DNA of 45,628 bases from Hyphomicrobiaceae bacterium (GTDB lineage: Bacteria > Pseudomonadota > Alphaproteobacteria > Rhizobiales > Hyphomicrobiaceae): contig JACKJI010000016.1 of the NCBI GenBank assembly GCA_020638035.1, forward strand, positions 1 to 45,628, written 5' to 3'. The notes below the pieces were generated by a model. It was not told where the DNA came from, made no database searches, and worked only from the letters and a program-made list of their open reading frames with translations. Each line of letters opens with the position of its first letter. The first letter of the stretch is position 1. Shown here piece after piece: positions 23,493 to 31,659 of the stretch. Made by a program: the position numbers and the translations under genes.

Positions 23493-23708
23493 ATGAACGA
23501 CCTTATCGACGAGGATCTGGCTCAGGCGCTGGCGCGTCTGGAGCAGTCGTTTCGAGCGCTCGGCGAGACGCGCGATGAACTTGCATGCTCCCTCGATACC
23601 GCGTTGACCGAGCTTACCCGGCAGCTTGAAGATCTCGATGGCGGCCTAGACTCCGCCACTGTCGCCCCGTCCTACTGGGCTGGTGACGGGTACCGGGTCG
23701 CAGCATGA
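23493..23708 (+). CDS. Small coiled-coil protein of unknown function
   Basis: A 71-residue acidic protein starting MNDLIDEDLAQALARLEQSF, with a heptad-like helical region to about residue 50 (LGETRDELACSLDTALTELTRQLEDL) and a short Tyr/Trp-containing tail. There is no signal peptide or transmembrane helix. A strong GGGAGG ribosome site precedes the ATG, and a CtrA-type box lies upstream, so expression is likely. I do not recognise the family; similar short coiled-coil proteins occur in cell-division contexts, but I have no direct evidence for that. It is convergent with yraN. Confidence 0.7.
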   Translation: MNDLIDEDLAQALARLEQSFRALGETRDELACSLDTALTELTRQLEDLDGGLDSATVAPSYWAGDGYRVAA

Positions 23709-23733
23709 GTCGCGGGTTGCAGCACCCGGCTCT

Positions 23734-24105
23734 TCAAAGGACATTGGCAAGATAGACCGGCCACCGCCACGGCAACACGAAAACAATATCGAAGCCAATC
23801 TCCTTTCCGCGATAGCCGGCATTTCGGGCCAGCCAGAGATCGGCGGCGCGATGCACCCGGCGCCGCTGGGCGCCCGTTATCGAAGCCTCAGCCGCCTCGC
23901 GCGTCTTTCGCTGCTTCACTTCGACGAACGCGATCCGTCCGCCGCGCACGGCAACAATGTCAATCTCGCCTGCTGACGTGGCAACGCGTCGCCCGAGGAT
24001 CCGATACCCCTTCGACATGAGTAACAGGGCCGCCGCCAATTCACCGCGATGTCCGCGCCGGTAGCGTTGTCGACGCTCGCTCCTCGACTGCTCGCGCGCG
24101 TCCAC
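23734..24105 (-). CDS. yraN: YraN / UPF0102 family nuclease-like protein
   Basis: 123-residue protein of the UPF0102 family, which has the PD-(D/E)XK nuclease fold. The core motif is GEIDIVAVRGGRIAFVEVKQRK: Glu and Asp, then EVK. RGHRGELAAALLLMSKGYRILGRR before it and ITGAQRRRVHRAADLWLA after it are family features. The start is a GTG at 24105, two bases after the rsmI stop, so the two are probably co-translated. The pairing of yraN, rsmI and an lpoA-like gene also occurs in gamma-proteobacteria. Confidence 0.9.
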   Translation of the reverse strand: MDAREQSRSERRQRYRRGHRGELAAALLLMSKGYRILGRRVATSAGEIDIVAVRGGRIAFVEVKQRKTREAAEASITGAQRRRVHRAADLWLARNAGYRGKEIGFDIVFVLPWRWPVYLANVL

Positions 24106-24106
24106 C

Positions 24107-25081
24107 TCAAGCCCCCTGCTGACCTTTCAACCTGAGGCCAATCTCGTACACCCGGTTGCGTGAGACACCGAGAGCCTCTGCCACCACTCTTGCCGCATCC
24201 TTGAGGCGCATATCCTCAAGCGCATCGCTGAGAGCCGCGGCGATCGCCGGATCACCAACCTCTCCCGCCTCAGGCGGTGCCACCACGATGGCATACTCGC
24301 CGCGCGCGGAGGCGTCCGCCAGCCGTTGCGCCAGCTCGGCCAAGCTACCGCGCACGACCTCTTCGTGCAGCTTGGTCAGTTCACGCGTAACCGCGGCGGG
24401 ACGTGCACCCAGAACTGCGCTGAGATCGCTCAACGTATCGGCGACGCGCGAGGGTGCCTCATAAATGATCAGCGTCGCGTCGATGCCTTTCAGATCTTCG
24501 AGTCGCGCCTGGCGCGCAGCCGATCGCGGCGGCAAGAAGCCGGCAAACAAAAACGCATCGGTTGGCAATCCGGCGCAGGTCAACGCTGCCAATGCCGCCG
24601 AGGGGCCAGGCAGCGCGACCACTGAATGCCCTGCCGCGATGGCCTCCTGGACGAGCTTGTAGCCCGGATCGGAAATGAGTGGCGTACCGGCATCCGAAAT
24701 AAGCGCAATGCGCCCACCACCGGCTAGCTCGTCGAGGATGAGCGGGCGCATCGCGGACGCGTTGTGCTCATGATAGCTCTTCAGCGGTGCGCGAAGGCCG
24801 AAATGCTGCATCAGAGTGCGCGAGTGGCGGGTGTCCTCGCAGTAGACGACATCCGCTCGCGCCAGCACCGCAAGAGCGCGGAGCGTGATATCGCCGAGGT
24901 TGCCGATCGGCGTCGCCACGAGATGGAGCCCCGGTGCCAACTCCGGCTGCAATTGCCGTGACATCTCTCGCGCCACTGCGCGCAAAACCACAGACTCCCT
25001 GGAATGATCATCAGACGGCAACCCATCGGGGTTGTTGCCGCCTTGCTGCGGCCGCGCAGGTCCGCCACGGTCCTTGTCCAC
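24107..25081 (-). CDS. rsmI: 16S rRNA (cytidine-2'-O)-methyltransferase RsmI
   Basis: SAM-dependent enzyme that 2'-O-methylates C1402 of 16S rRNA. Motifs are LHLVATPIGNLGDITLRAL, YCEDTRHSRTLMQHFG, ALISDAGTPLISDPGYKLV and VVALPGPSAALAALTCAGLPTDAFLF, all hallmarks of the tetrapyrrole-methylase fold RsmI family. A C-terminal helix-turn-helix-like part (LKDAARVVAEALGVSRNRVYEIGL) is present. The GTG at 25081 with an AGGGAAGGGAA ribosome site gives 324 residues; an internal ATG at 24964 would give 285, nearer the usual length, with a weaker ribosome site. The start is therefore uncertain. Confidence 0.93.
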   Translation of the reverse strand: MDKDRGGPARPQQGGNNPDGLPSDDHSRESVVLRAVAREMSRQLQPELAPGLHLVATPIGNLGDITLRALAVLARADVVYCEDTRHSRTLMQHFGLRAPLKSYHEHNASAMRPLILDELAGGGRIALISDAGTPLISDPGYKLVQEAIAAGHSVVALPGPSAALAALTCAGLPTDAFLFAGFLPPRSAARQARLEDLKGIDATLIIYEAPSRVADTLSDLSAVLGARPAAVTRELTKLHEEVVRGSLAELAQRLADASARGEYAIVVAPPEAGEVGDPAIAAALSDALEDMRLKDAARVVAEALGVSRNRVYEIGLRLKGQQGA

Positions 25082-25436
25082 AGTCTTGTTCCCTTCCCTG
25101 CCAACGGACCGTCCACGCGGCGCTGCCGCGGACCCGCCACCGGCCGCAGCGGCAGAGCTGTTTCCTCGGCATCCGCTATAACCGACGCCGCGTTTCGGTT
25201 CATTGTGTCATGAAAGCTCTTCTCGACATCGGCGGGAATCGTTAACTGGTTTCATAAGCAGGCGTCGCCCAAGGGCCGGACGCCGGAAAATTGCCGCCGT
25301 TCAGCGGGTATGATGGGTTGCGTTCACGCGTGGGCACAGGTCGTCAACCCGAGTAGACGGGTAACCGTGTCCCACAGCGTGACCACTATTCGTTCGCGCG
25401 CGTCGCTGTTGCGCCAGAGCAGGATCTGAAACGCCG
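25082..25436. other. Divergent promoter region between rsmI and the LpoA-like gene
   Basis: This 355-base stretch separates the divergent rsmI and lpoA-like genes and must carry both promoters. Part next to rsmI may be translated leader if a longer rsmI start is used. I see no further gene, hairpin of note or recognisable operator; a single TTAAC half-site occurs near 25242. Confidence 0.4.
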
Positions 25437-26768
25437 ATGCGTCTGAGCCCAAACCGTCACCGCCATTCCCTTTCCCGCATGTTGAAAGCGGCCGGGTCGG
25501 TGCTCACCTGTGCCGGGCTTCTCGCCGCCTGCAGCGCCAACGTCGGCAATGGCGATGGACCACAGACCTCCCTCGATCCCGCTCAATCCGGCAGCGCAAC
25601 AACGAAATCACGTTCCGCGGCAGGTCAGGCGACGATTGCCATGCTGTTGCCGCTCGCCGGTTTTGGCCCGTCAGCGGCGATTTCCAAGAGCCTCAAGCAG
25701 GCCGGTGAGATGGCCCTTTTCGAGCGCGACAATCCCAACATCCGCCTGATGGTGAAGGACGACGGCGGCACGCCAGAGGGCGCCCGTGCCGCCACCGAGC
25801 AGGCGGTGCGCGATGGGGCCGACATTATCCTCGGTCCGCTCTACGCCCGCTCGGTCACCGCCGCCGCTCCGGTCGCGCAGCAGGCCAAGATCCCGATGCT
25901 GGCGTTCTCGAATGATACGCGGGTTGCCGGCAACGGCGTCTACCTGATGAGCTTCCTGCCCGGCCCCGAGGTCGAGCGGATCGTTTCGTTTGCTGCATCG
26001 CGCGGCAAACGCCGCTTTGCGGCTCTGATCCCCGCCGACGCCTACGGAGACTCGATAGAACCTGTGTTCCGCGCCGCCGTCACCCGCAACGGCGCGACGC
26101 TGGTCCACATCGAGCGGTATCCGGTCAGCGCCAACGCGATGCTGGCACCGGTCAAGCGAGTCGCCGAGGCGATCCGCAGTGCCGAGCTTGCCGGTGCTCC
26201 GGTCGACACGCTATTCCTGCCGGGCGGCCAGGAGACACTGCCGCAACTGGCGCCGCTCATCGCCTACAACGGCATTGACCCACGCCGCGTTCAGCTTCTC
26301 GGCACGGGGGCCTGGGACTATCCCAATGTCGGGCGCGAGCAAACATTGGCCGGCGGCTGGTATCCAGGCCCTGACCCGCGCAACTGGCAGGATTTCTCCG
26401 CACGATTCGCGCGCACCTTTGGAACCGCCCCGCCGCGGCTTGCCAGCCTCGCCTATGACGCCGTCAGCTTTGCGGTCTCGTTGTCCGCCACACCGGCACG
26501 TTTCTCGCCGGAAGCGCTGACGAGCCCGCAGGGGTATAGCGGCGTCGATGGAACCGTGGCGTTCAAGTCCAACGGACTGTCAGAGCGACAGCTCGCCGTG
26601 CTCGAGATTCAGCAGTACGGCAACAATGTCGTCGATCCCGCGCCGCGTTTCAGCGCTGGACCCTCGCCGAGCGCATCGACATTTGGCGCGTCCGGTTTCA
26701 CCAATGGCGACGTACCGCCCGTGACCGGCTCGATCGACACGCGCGCACGGACCGCCCCGGGATACTGA
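25437..26768 (+). CDS. LpoA-like penicillin-binding protein activator lipoprotein
   Basis: Predicted lipoprotein of 443 residues with a periplasmic-binding-protein fold (type 1), related to the C-terminal domain of LpoA/YraM, which stimulates peptidoglycan synthases. The signal sequence ends in a lipobox LLAAC with Cys32 as the lipidated residue. After a Ser/Thr-rich linker, IAMLLPLAGFGPSAAISKSLKQAGEMALFE begins the binding fold, with ADIILGPLYARSVTAAAPVAQQAKIPMLAFSND and FAALIPADAYGDSIEPVF following. It is divergent from rsmI-yraN, matching the known rsmI/lpoA/yraN neighbourhood. The C-terminal about 50 residues are Ser/Pro/Gly-rich and probably disordered. Activation of a synthase is inferred from the family. 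Confidence 0.8.
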   Translation: MRLSPNRHRHSLSRMLKAAGSVLTCAGLLAACSANVGNGDGPQTSLDPAQSGSATTKSRSAAGQATIAMLLPLAGFGPSAAISKSLKQAGEMALFERDNPNIRLMVKDDGGTPEGARAATEQAVRDGADIILGPLYARSVTAAAPVAQQAKIPMLAFSNDTRVAGNGVYLMSFLPGPEVERIVSFAASRGKRRFAALIPADAYGDSIEPVFRAAVTRNGATLVHIERYPVSANAMLAPVKRVAEAIRSAELAGAPVDTLFLPGGQETLPQLAPLIAYNGIDPRRVQLLGTGAWDYPNVGREQTLAGGWYPGPDPRNWQDFSARFARTFGTAPPRLASLAYDAVSFAVSLSATPARFSPEALTSPQGYSGVDGTVAFKSNGLSERQLAVLEIQQYGNNVVDPAPRFSAGPSPSASTFGASGFTNGDVPPVTGSIDTRARTAPGY

Positions 26769-26968
26769 GCGCCTGAAGGCTCGCCTCGGGAATTATCGAT
26801 GCGCGCCGACGAAAGCCTCGCTTTGGCTGAGGCCATGTTCCGGGCTTTCGAGAATCGCTGGTCTCCCGCTCTCGCCTGACGACCGATTCTGCTTTAGAGC
26901 ATGTGCGGCTGAACCGCCGCGGAAGCGCTTCAAGCCGCGCCAGCCAACCCCATGTGTTCCAGTCGCTG

Positions 26969-27910
26969 ATGTCCTCGATCCTCACTATTGTCGCGCCGGT
27001 CTTCGGCCTCATCATGATCGGCTATGTCTCCGGACGCCTGCGCCTCGTTTCTCAGGCCGCCGGCACCGGTATCGCAGACTTCGCCTTCACGCTCGCCATT
27101 CCGGCCCTCTTGTGCCGCACCGTCGCCTCTGCGGAACTTGGCTCGCTGGCACCGGTCGGCATCCTTGGCAGTTTCTATAGTGCCGGCTTTCTCACCTGGG
27201 CCGCCGCATCTCTCGCCACCGTCTTCCTCCTGCGCCGTCCCGTCGCGGATGCACCCGCAATCTCCATGACCTCGACGTTCGGCAATACGATCATGCTGGG
27301 CATTCCGCTGGCCATGGGCGTCTACGGAGCGGCTGCGACACCCGTCATCGCGCTTGTGCTCGCCATTCATGCGCCCACGTGGTGGCTGACCGGAATGCTG
27401 CAAGCGTCGACGACGGGTCAATACGAGGGTCAGTCACGGGTATCGATCCTCAAGAGCACGCTCAAGGATCTCATCCGAAATCCGATCGTGCTCGGCATCC
27501 TGGCGGGCGCGCTCTGGCGGCTCACCGGCGCGCCACTGCCCGCGGCCATCGACCGGCTGCTGCAATTGATGGCGCAGGCCAGTGTACCAACCGCTCTCGT
27601 CGCGCTCGGACTTTCACTCGTCAATTTCGAGATCAAGGGGCAGGTGCCGACGCTTATTGCCGTCACCGTGCTGAAGCTCGTCTACATGCCGGTTCTGGCT
27701 TGGATCTTCGCCACCTACGTGTTCGGCCTCGACGACATGACGCGCGGCATCGTCACGATCCTTGCCGCCATGCCGACGGGGGCCAACGCATTCCTGTTTG
27801 CCACGAGATTGGGCCGCGCCATCGATTCGACCTCGGGTGCCGTCGCGCTCGGGTCGTTGCTCGCGGCCTTGACCGCAGCGCTACTGGTCGGAACCCTGCA
27901 TGCACCGTGA
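26969..27910 (+). CDS. AEC-family (auxin efflux carrier-like) transporter
   Basis: Integral membrane protein of 313 residues from the ATG at 26969, with about ten predicted transmembrane helices. It begins MSSILTIVAPVFGLIMIGYVSGR and includes FAFTLAIPALLCRTVA, TSTFGNTIMLGIPLAMGVYG, ASVPTALVALGLSL and AAMPTGANAFLFATR, which are conserved positions of AEC proteins. Bacterial members transport organic anions such as malate or malonate; the substrate here is unknown. A partial copy of the short GAGCATG repeat lies upstream near 26897. It is convergent with the HNH gene, with only 27 bases between the stops. Confidence 0.88.
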   Translation: MSSILTIVAPVFGLIMIGYVSGRLRLVSQAAGTGIADFAFTLAIPALLCRTVASAELGSLAPVGILGSFYSAGFLTWAAASLATVFLLRRPVADAPAISMTSTFGNTIMLGIPLAMGVYGAAATPVIALVLAIHAPTWWLTGMLQASTTGQYEGQSRVSILKSTLKDLIRNPIVLGILAGALWRLTGAPLPAAIDRLLQLMAQASVPTALVALGLSLVNFEIKGQVPTLIAVTVLKLVYMPVLAWIFATYVFGLDDMTRGIVTILAAMPTGANAFLFATRLGRAIDSTSGAVALGSLLAALTAALLVGTLHAP

Positions 27911-27937
27911 AACAGGCCCGGGTGCAAGACGAGCACC

Positions 27938-28534
27938 TCAAGGTTCGAGTTCGGTGTCCCAGTAGAGGTAGTCGACCCAGCTGTCGTGAAGATAGTTGGG
28001 GGGGAACTGCCGGCCATTGCGATGCAGCTCGAACACCGTCGGCCGCGTCGGCAACTGCATCGGAAACATGCCGGCGACACGCGGCAGCGCATTTCCCTTC
28101 GCCAGGTTACAGGGCGCGCACGCGGTGACGACGTTGTCCCAACGGGTCATGCCGCCACGCGAGCGCGGGATGACGTGATCGAACGTGAGATCCTCCCGAG
28201 CACCGCAGTACTGGCACGAGAAGCGATCGCGCAGGAACACATTGAACCGGGTGAAAGCGGGATAAAGGGCCGGCTTGACGTAGGTCTTGAGCGACACGAC
28301 GCTCGGCAACCGCATCTCGACGTTCGGGCTGCGCACGAAGCGATCGTACTCGGAGACGATGTTGACGCGATCAAGAAATACGGCCTTGACCGCTTCCTGC
28401 CAGCTCCAGAGCGACAATGGATAGTAGCTCAGTGGCCGGAAGTCGGCATTCAGAACCAGGGCCGGAAACGCTTCCGGCACGGTAGCATGAGCGAGCACGT
28501 TCAGCTTCCTGTCGGATCCCAGTTCGCGAATCAA
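27938..28534 (-). CDS. HNH endonuclease family protein
   Basis: 198-residue protein with a C-terminal HNH nuclease domain: zinc-binding CQYCG, then DLTFDHVIPRSRGGMTRWDNVVTACAPCNLAKGN, containing the DHV active-site His, the N of HNH and a second CAPC pair. The N-terminal half (PALVLNADFRPLSYYPLSLWSWQEAVKAVFLDRVNIV) is strongly conserved in Hyphomicrobiales, where this is a housekeeping-type gene of unknown role rather than a mobile element. The start given is a TTG at 28534 with a weak ribosome site; a slightly later GTG is possible. Convergent with the AEC transporter. Confidence 0.9.
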   Translation of the reverse strand: MIRELGSDRKLNVLAHATVPEAFPALVLNADFRPLSYYPLSLWSWQEAVKAVFLDRVNIVSEYDRFVRSPNVEMRLPSVVSLKTYVKPALYPAFTRFNVFLRDRFSCQYCGAREDLTFDHVIPRSRGGMTRWDNVVTACAPCNLAKGNALPRVAGMFPMQLPTRPTVFELHRNGRQFPPNYLHDSWVDYLYWDTELEP

Positions 28535-28699
28535 CGGATCGACCGAGATTTCGCGAGCGGGATACTAGCGGCGCGTGTCAGTTCTGTGAAGACAACCGTT
28601 CGATGCCATGTCTCCACATGCCAACCCGCCGGAATCTCACAGAAAAGACCGCTGGCCCCGCTCATGGTGCGGACACAGGCCGCCGACGAGCGCACATGC

Positions 28700-29377
28700 T
28701 CAGGCCGGCTGACCCAGCACTTGCTGTAAAAACCGCCCGCCAAGTTCCAGCCCCTGCATGTCGATGCCATGGCCCAGTTCCGGCGACAGATGCCACGACG
28801 ATGCCAGACCCGCGGCCGCGAGCGCATTGGTCGTCAAAGGCAGGGCATCCGCCGGAATGACGTCGTCCTCCTCGCCATGCACCAGCAGGATCTGCGGCTG
28901 GTCGCCCGGCGCTCTCCCGGCTCGCGCTTGCCCGAGATGTTCAGGTCCGGCGATGATTCCCGAATAGCCCAGGATTGCGGCTGGTGACGGAGACATCCGC
29001 AAACCGACATGCAGGGACAGCATCGTCCCCTGGCTGAAGCCGACGAGCGCAAGCCGTTGCGCGCCCAGTCCCAAGCGCTGTAGCTCAACGGAAATGAAGT
29101 GCTGCAGGGCCGGCGCCGCCTTCTGTGTCCCGGCCCAACGCTCGTCAGGGCTGCGCGTCGTCAATGCAAACCACTGGAACCCGCCGAACCCGGCGAAGGG
29201 CAACGGCTCAGGCGCATTGGGCGCGACAAAAGCAGCGTTCGGCAGATGCGCGCGCCAGTGATCCGCCAACGCGATCAAATCCTCGCCATTGGCACCGTAT
29301 CCGTGCACCAGCACGACAAGCGCATCGGCACGGCCGCTGGCCGGCATCCGCCTCGGCCCATCGAGTATCGCTGACAT
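28700..29377 (-). CDS. Phospholipase/carboxylesterase family alpha/beta hydrolase
   Basis: 225-residue serine hydrolase from the ATG at 29377. The nucleophile elbow GFSQG places the catalytic Ser at 115, with an acid at about Asp171-172 (HGEEDDVIP) and His203 (ELGHGID). The oxyanion region LVHGYGANGEDLIAL at 23-37 is typical of the YpfH/carboxylesterase type-2 group. No signal peptide, so it is cytoplasmic. Natural substrate unknown; members act on short acyl esters or acyl-protein thioesters. The frame is open to 29437, but the later ATG is better supported. Confidence 0.88.
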   Translation of the reverse strand: MSAILDGPRRMPASGRADALVVLVHGYGANGEDLIALADHWRAHLPNAAFVAPNAPEPLPFAGFGGFQWFALTTRSPDERWAGTQKAAPALQHFISVELQRLGLGAQRLALVGFSQGTMLSLHVGLRMSPSPAAILGYSGIIAGPEHLGQARAGRAPGDQPQILLVHGEEDDVIPADALPLTTNALAAAGLASSWHLSPELGHGIDMQGLELGGRFLQQVLGQPA

Positions 29378-29611
29378 GTTGGACCCTCCAGTGTCGTCAG
29401 GGGCGACGACCGCATTTCGATTAGACGGCAGCTCCAACCAAATGATGTGGGCTTCCGCGACCAGATCTCGTGCGGCACGTCACGTCATACCCAATCTGGC
29501 CAAGAGAAATTTTGCGAGCATTTGAACCTCCGGGCCGCCGGCGCCGACACATCACCAACGAGGCCGGATGAGCCGACCTTGTAGCGTTTTTCCAAATGGA
29601 GGTCCGACCAA

Positions 29612-29938
29612 ATGAACCCCGCACGTTTTGCCCTCGCCCTGCTCGCAAGCCCCGCGCTCCTGCTCGGTGCCGCCACCGCCGATGCTCTGCCGCTCGGCGG
29701 TCTCGCCAAGACCGACCCGTCAGGCGCAACCGGCGCGATCATCCAAGTCCACGGTGTCCACCCGACCTGTATGATGGGGCCCGTTTCGCCTAACGGAACC
29801 GGCCCATCGAAGTACCACCGCACGCCCGAAGCCGGCGTCCATATTCTCTGCAAGCGCCCGCCCACGGCCTCCGGCGACCTCACCATCAAGCCGCGTCCGC
29901 CGAGCCGGCTTGGCGTCGGCACGCTACGCCTGCGCTGA
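29612..29938 (+). CDS. Small secreted protein of unknown function
   Basis: 108-residue protein with a clear signal peptide (1-26, ending ATADA/LP) and a TGGAGG ribosome site 7 bases before the ATG. The mature part of about 82 residues is Gly/Pro-rich with two cysteines (HPTCMMG and HILCKRP) that could form a disulfide, and a basic C-terminus. I do not recognise a family. It lies alone between the divergent esterase and the convergent alkA-like gene. Confidence 0.65.
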   Translation: MNPARFALALLASPALLLGAATADALPLGGLAKTDPSGATGAIIQVHGVHPTCMMGPVSPNGTGPSKYHRTPEAGVHILCKRPPTASGDLTIKPRPPSRLGVGTLRLR

Positions 29939-30033
29939 GGTATCTGACGTGCCAGCCAACGCCGTGCCGGACCGTGGAGCCTTCGTCTTCGCGGTCCGGC
30001 GCCGCCGTTTTGGGGCACATCGGCGCGTCGAAA

Positions 30034-30765
30034 TCACGACACGGCAGGTTTGCGGGGATCGCGGTCACCGCCAAGCGTGCGCAAATGCGCGTAGTCTGCC
30101 CAGATGAGCCGCGCAGCAACACCGCGCCACGGACGCCACCTCTCGGCAACCTCAAGCGTCTCCTCCGCGGAAAGGCGCTCGCCCAACCCGAAGGCGCGCG
30201 CCACACCCACCTGCAGCGCGAGATCGCCCGCAGCCCAGGCGTCCGCGCGCCCGAGGCAGAACATCACGAAAATGTCCGCCGTCCAGGGGCCGATGCCTTT
30301 CACGCGCATCAGCGCCGTGCGAACGGCATCGTCGCTGGTGCGCGTGAGACCCTCAAGCCTCAGCGCTTTTGGCTGCGCGAAGACCGCCTCGGCAAGCGCC
30401 GTCAACGTCGCGATCTTGGCTGCCGACAATCCACACTGTTTGAGCTGGAGCGGATCGGCCGCGGCAATCCGCGTCGCATCGACCGTACCCAGCGTCGTCT
30501 CCAGACGTGACCAGATCGCCGCCGCGCTGGCCAGCGAAAGTTGCTGGCCGACGATGATGCGCGCCAATCCAGCGAAGTTGGCCTGATAGCGTCGCAACGG
30601 CGGGTCTCCCGCCCGATCATGCAGCGATCGCATGACCGTGCATCGCCGTCGCAGTGCGCGGATGCCAGTGCGGATATCGCTCTCGTCACGAATGACGGCC
30701 TGCCGCACTGCTCGAACGTCTTTCGCCCTTGCGCAGGAACTCTCATTCCGGCTTTGCGCTTTCAT
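30034..30765 (-). CDS. DNA-3-methyladenine glycosylase II-like (AlkA/HhH-GPD)
   Basis: Base-excision repair glycosylase that removes alkylated purines. From the ATG at 30765 it has 243 residues. The helix-hairpin-helix is MRVKGIGPWTADIFVMF, followed by the catalytic Asp in AWAAGDLALQVGVARAFG, matching the HhH-GPD motif. The N-terminal block FAGLARIIVGQQLSLASAAAIWSR is typical of alphaproteobacterial AlkA. A longer frame to 30831 exists, but the extra residues are not family-like. Convergent with the small secreted protein gene. Confidence 0.88.
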   Translation of the reverse strand: MKAQSRNESSCARAKDVRAVRQAVIRDESDIRTGIRALRRRCTVMRSLHDRAGDPPLRRYQANFAGLARIIVGQQLSLASAAAIWSRLETTLGTVDATRIAAADPLQLKQCGLSAAKIATLTALAEAVFAQPKALRLEGLTRTSDDAVRTALMRVKGIGPWTADIFVMFCLGRADAWAAGDLALQVGVARAFGLGERLSAEETLEVAERWRPWRGVAARLIWADYAHLRTLGGDRDPRKPAVS

Positions 30766-30846
30766 TCGCCGACCGCTTACCTCAAGATGTGATCCGTCAT
30801 GGTGTAGCCCTGTCACCCAGCAACTCAACACCGCATCGAGGATGTC

Positions 30847-31419
30847 ATGCCCCCCAGGACATCTCTGCTCCGCAATTTGATCGCTTCGTTCCTTGCCGCC
30901 GCCGGCCTTGCCGGCATCAGCGGTAACGTATCCCTGTCGTCAGCAAATGCCGCGCCGATCGAGCCGCTCCATCCCGCCGCGAGCGACTGGCAAACGATCG
31001 CGCACGACACGCTTGGCTTCAAGATCTCCTATCCAGGCAGTGTCTTCCAGCCTGCGCCCGAGCAGCCCTCCTCGGTCGGTCAGGTGCTGGTCTCGCGCGA
31101 TGGTACGGCCAAACTCCTGATCGCCGCCTTCGACAATGAGGCGGATTCCTCTCTCGCGGAGTATCGCGCCCACGTCCTGGAGACGAGCTATCCGCGCGCG
31201 GAAATCGATTATGCTCCCGTGCGCAAAAGCTGGTTCGTGCTGTCCGGCAACCGCGAGGGTACCACCTTCTACGAGCGCGTATCGTTCACATGTCAGGGGC
31301 GTCGTATCACCAGTTGGGCGATGCTCTATCCTTACGCTCAGCGGCACTATTACGACCGCATTCTGGAGCAGATCGCGCGCACGTTCCAGCCGAGCCGCAC
31401 CGCACCGTCGGGGTGTTGA
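30847..31419 (+). CDS. Secreted protein of unknown function
   Basis: 190-residue protein with a signal peptide at about 1-36 (hydrophobic LIASFLAAAGLAGISG, ending SANA/AP). The mature domain begins DWQTIAHDTLGFKISYPGSVFQP and contains SRDGTAKLLIAAFDNEA, YERVSFTCQGRRITSWAMLYP and RILEQIARTFQP, a pattern resembling periplasmic beta-sheet domains that follow a 'F.I.YP..F' start. Only two cysteines are present in the mature part. I do not know a named family. Located between alkA-like and gluQ genes. Confidence 0.7.
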   Translation: MPPRTSLLRNLIASFLAAAGLAGISGNVSLSSANAAPIEPLHPAASDWQTIAHDTLGFKISYPGSVFQPAPEQPSSVGQVLVSRDGTAKLLIAAFDNEADSSLAEYRAHVLETSYPRAEIDYAPVRKSWFVLSGNREGTTFYERVSFTCQGRRITSWAMLYPYAQRHYYDRILEQIARTFQPSRTAPSGC

Positions 31420-31512
31420 GGTTGACGGCGCACGCTGCGCGGCATCGCAATGACCAGCGCCGGGCCGGACGACGTCCGATGTCCCGAGGTGTGCCGCGCA
31501 TGTTCCCCGTGC

Positions 31513-31614
31513 GTGGCAATCGCCTCAAACCGCAGCGTACTTCGGCTGGACATGCTACTTGCCTCATGCATGTCTTTCGCGCTGAACCGCGACGCACTTC
31601 AGCTAGACATGCTC
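31513..31614. repeat. Tandem copies of the dispersed about 49-base repeat
   Basis: Two units lie upstream of gluQ. The second, 31566-31614, reads ATGCATG...GCTGAACCGCGACGCACTT then CAGCTAGACATGCTC and aligns closely with 19819-19867. The first, about 31513-31556, is a more diverged copy ending GGCTGGACATGCT. Related units occur at 19767, 20447-20545 and (partial) 26897. No open frame uses them. Confidence 0.6.
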
Positions 31615-31659
31615 GTTCAGGTTGCGCCGCCTCGCGCCAGATCATGCGCATGAAGACCT

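Noticed and set aside
27938..28534. HNH protein as part of a mobile intron or phage
   Set aside because: No intron, integrase or phage gene is nearby, and the N-terminal half matches the conserved chromosomal HNH proteins of Hyphomicrobiales.
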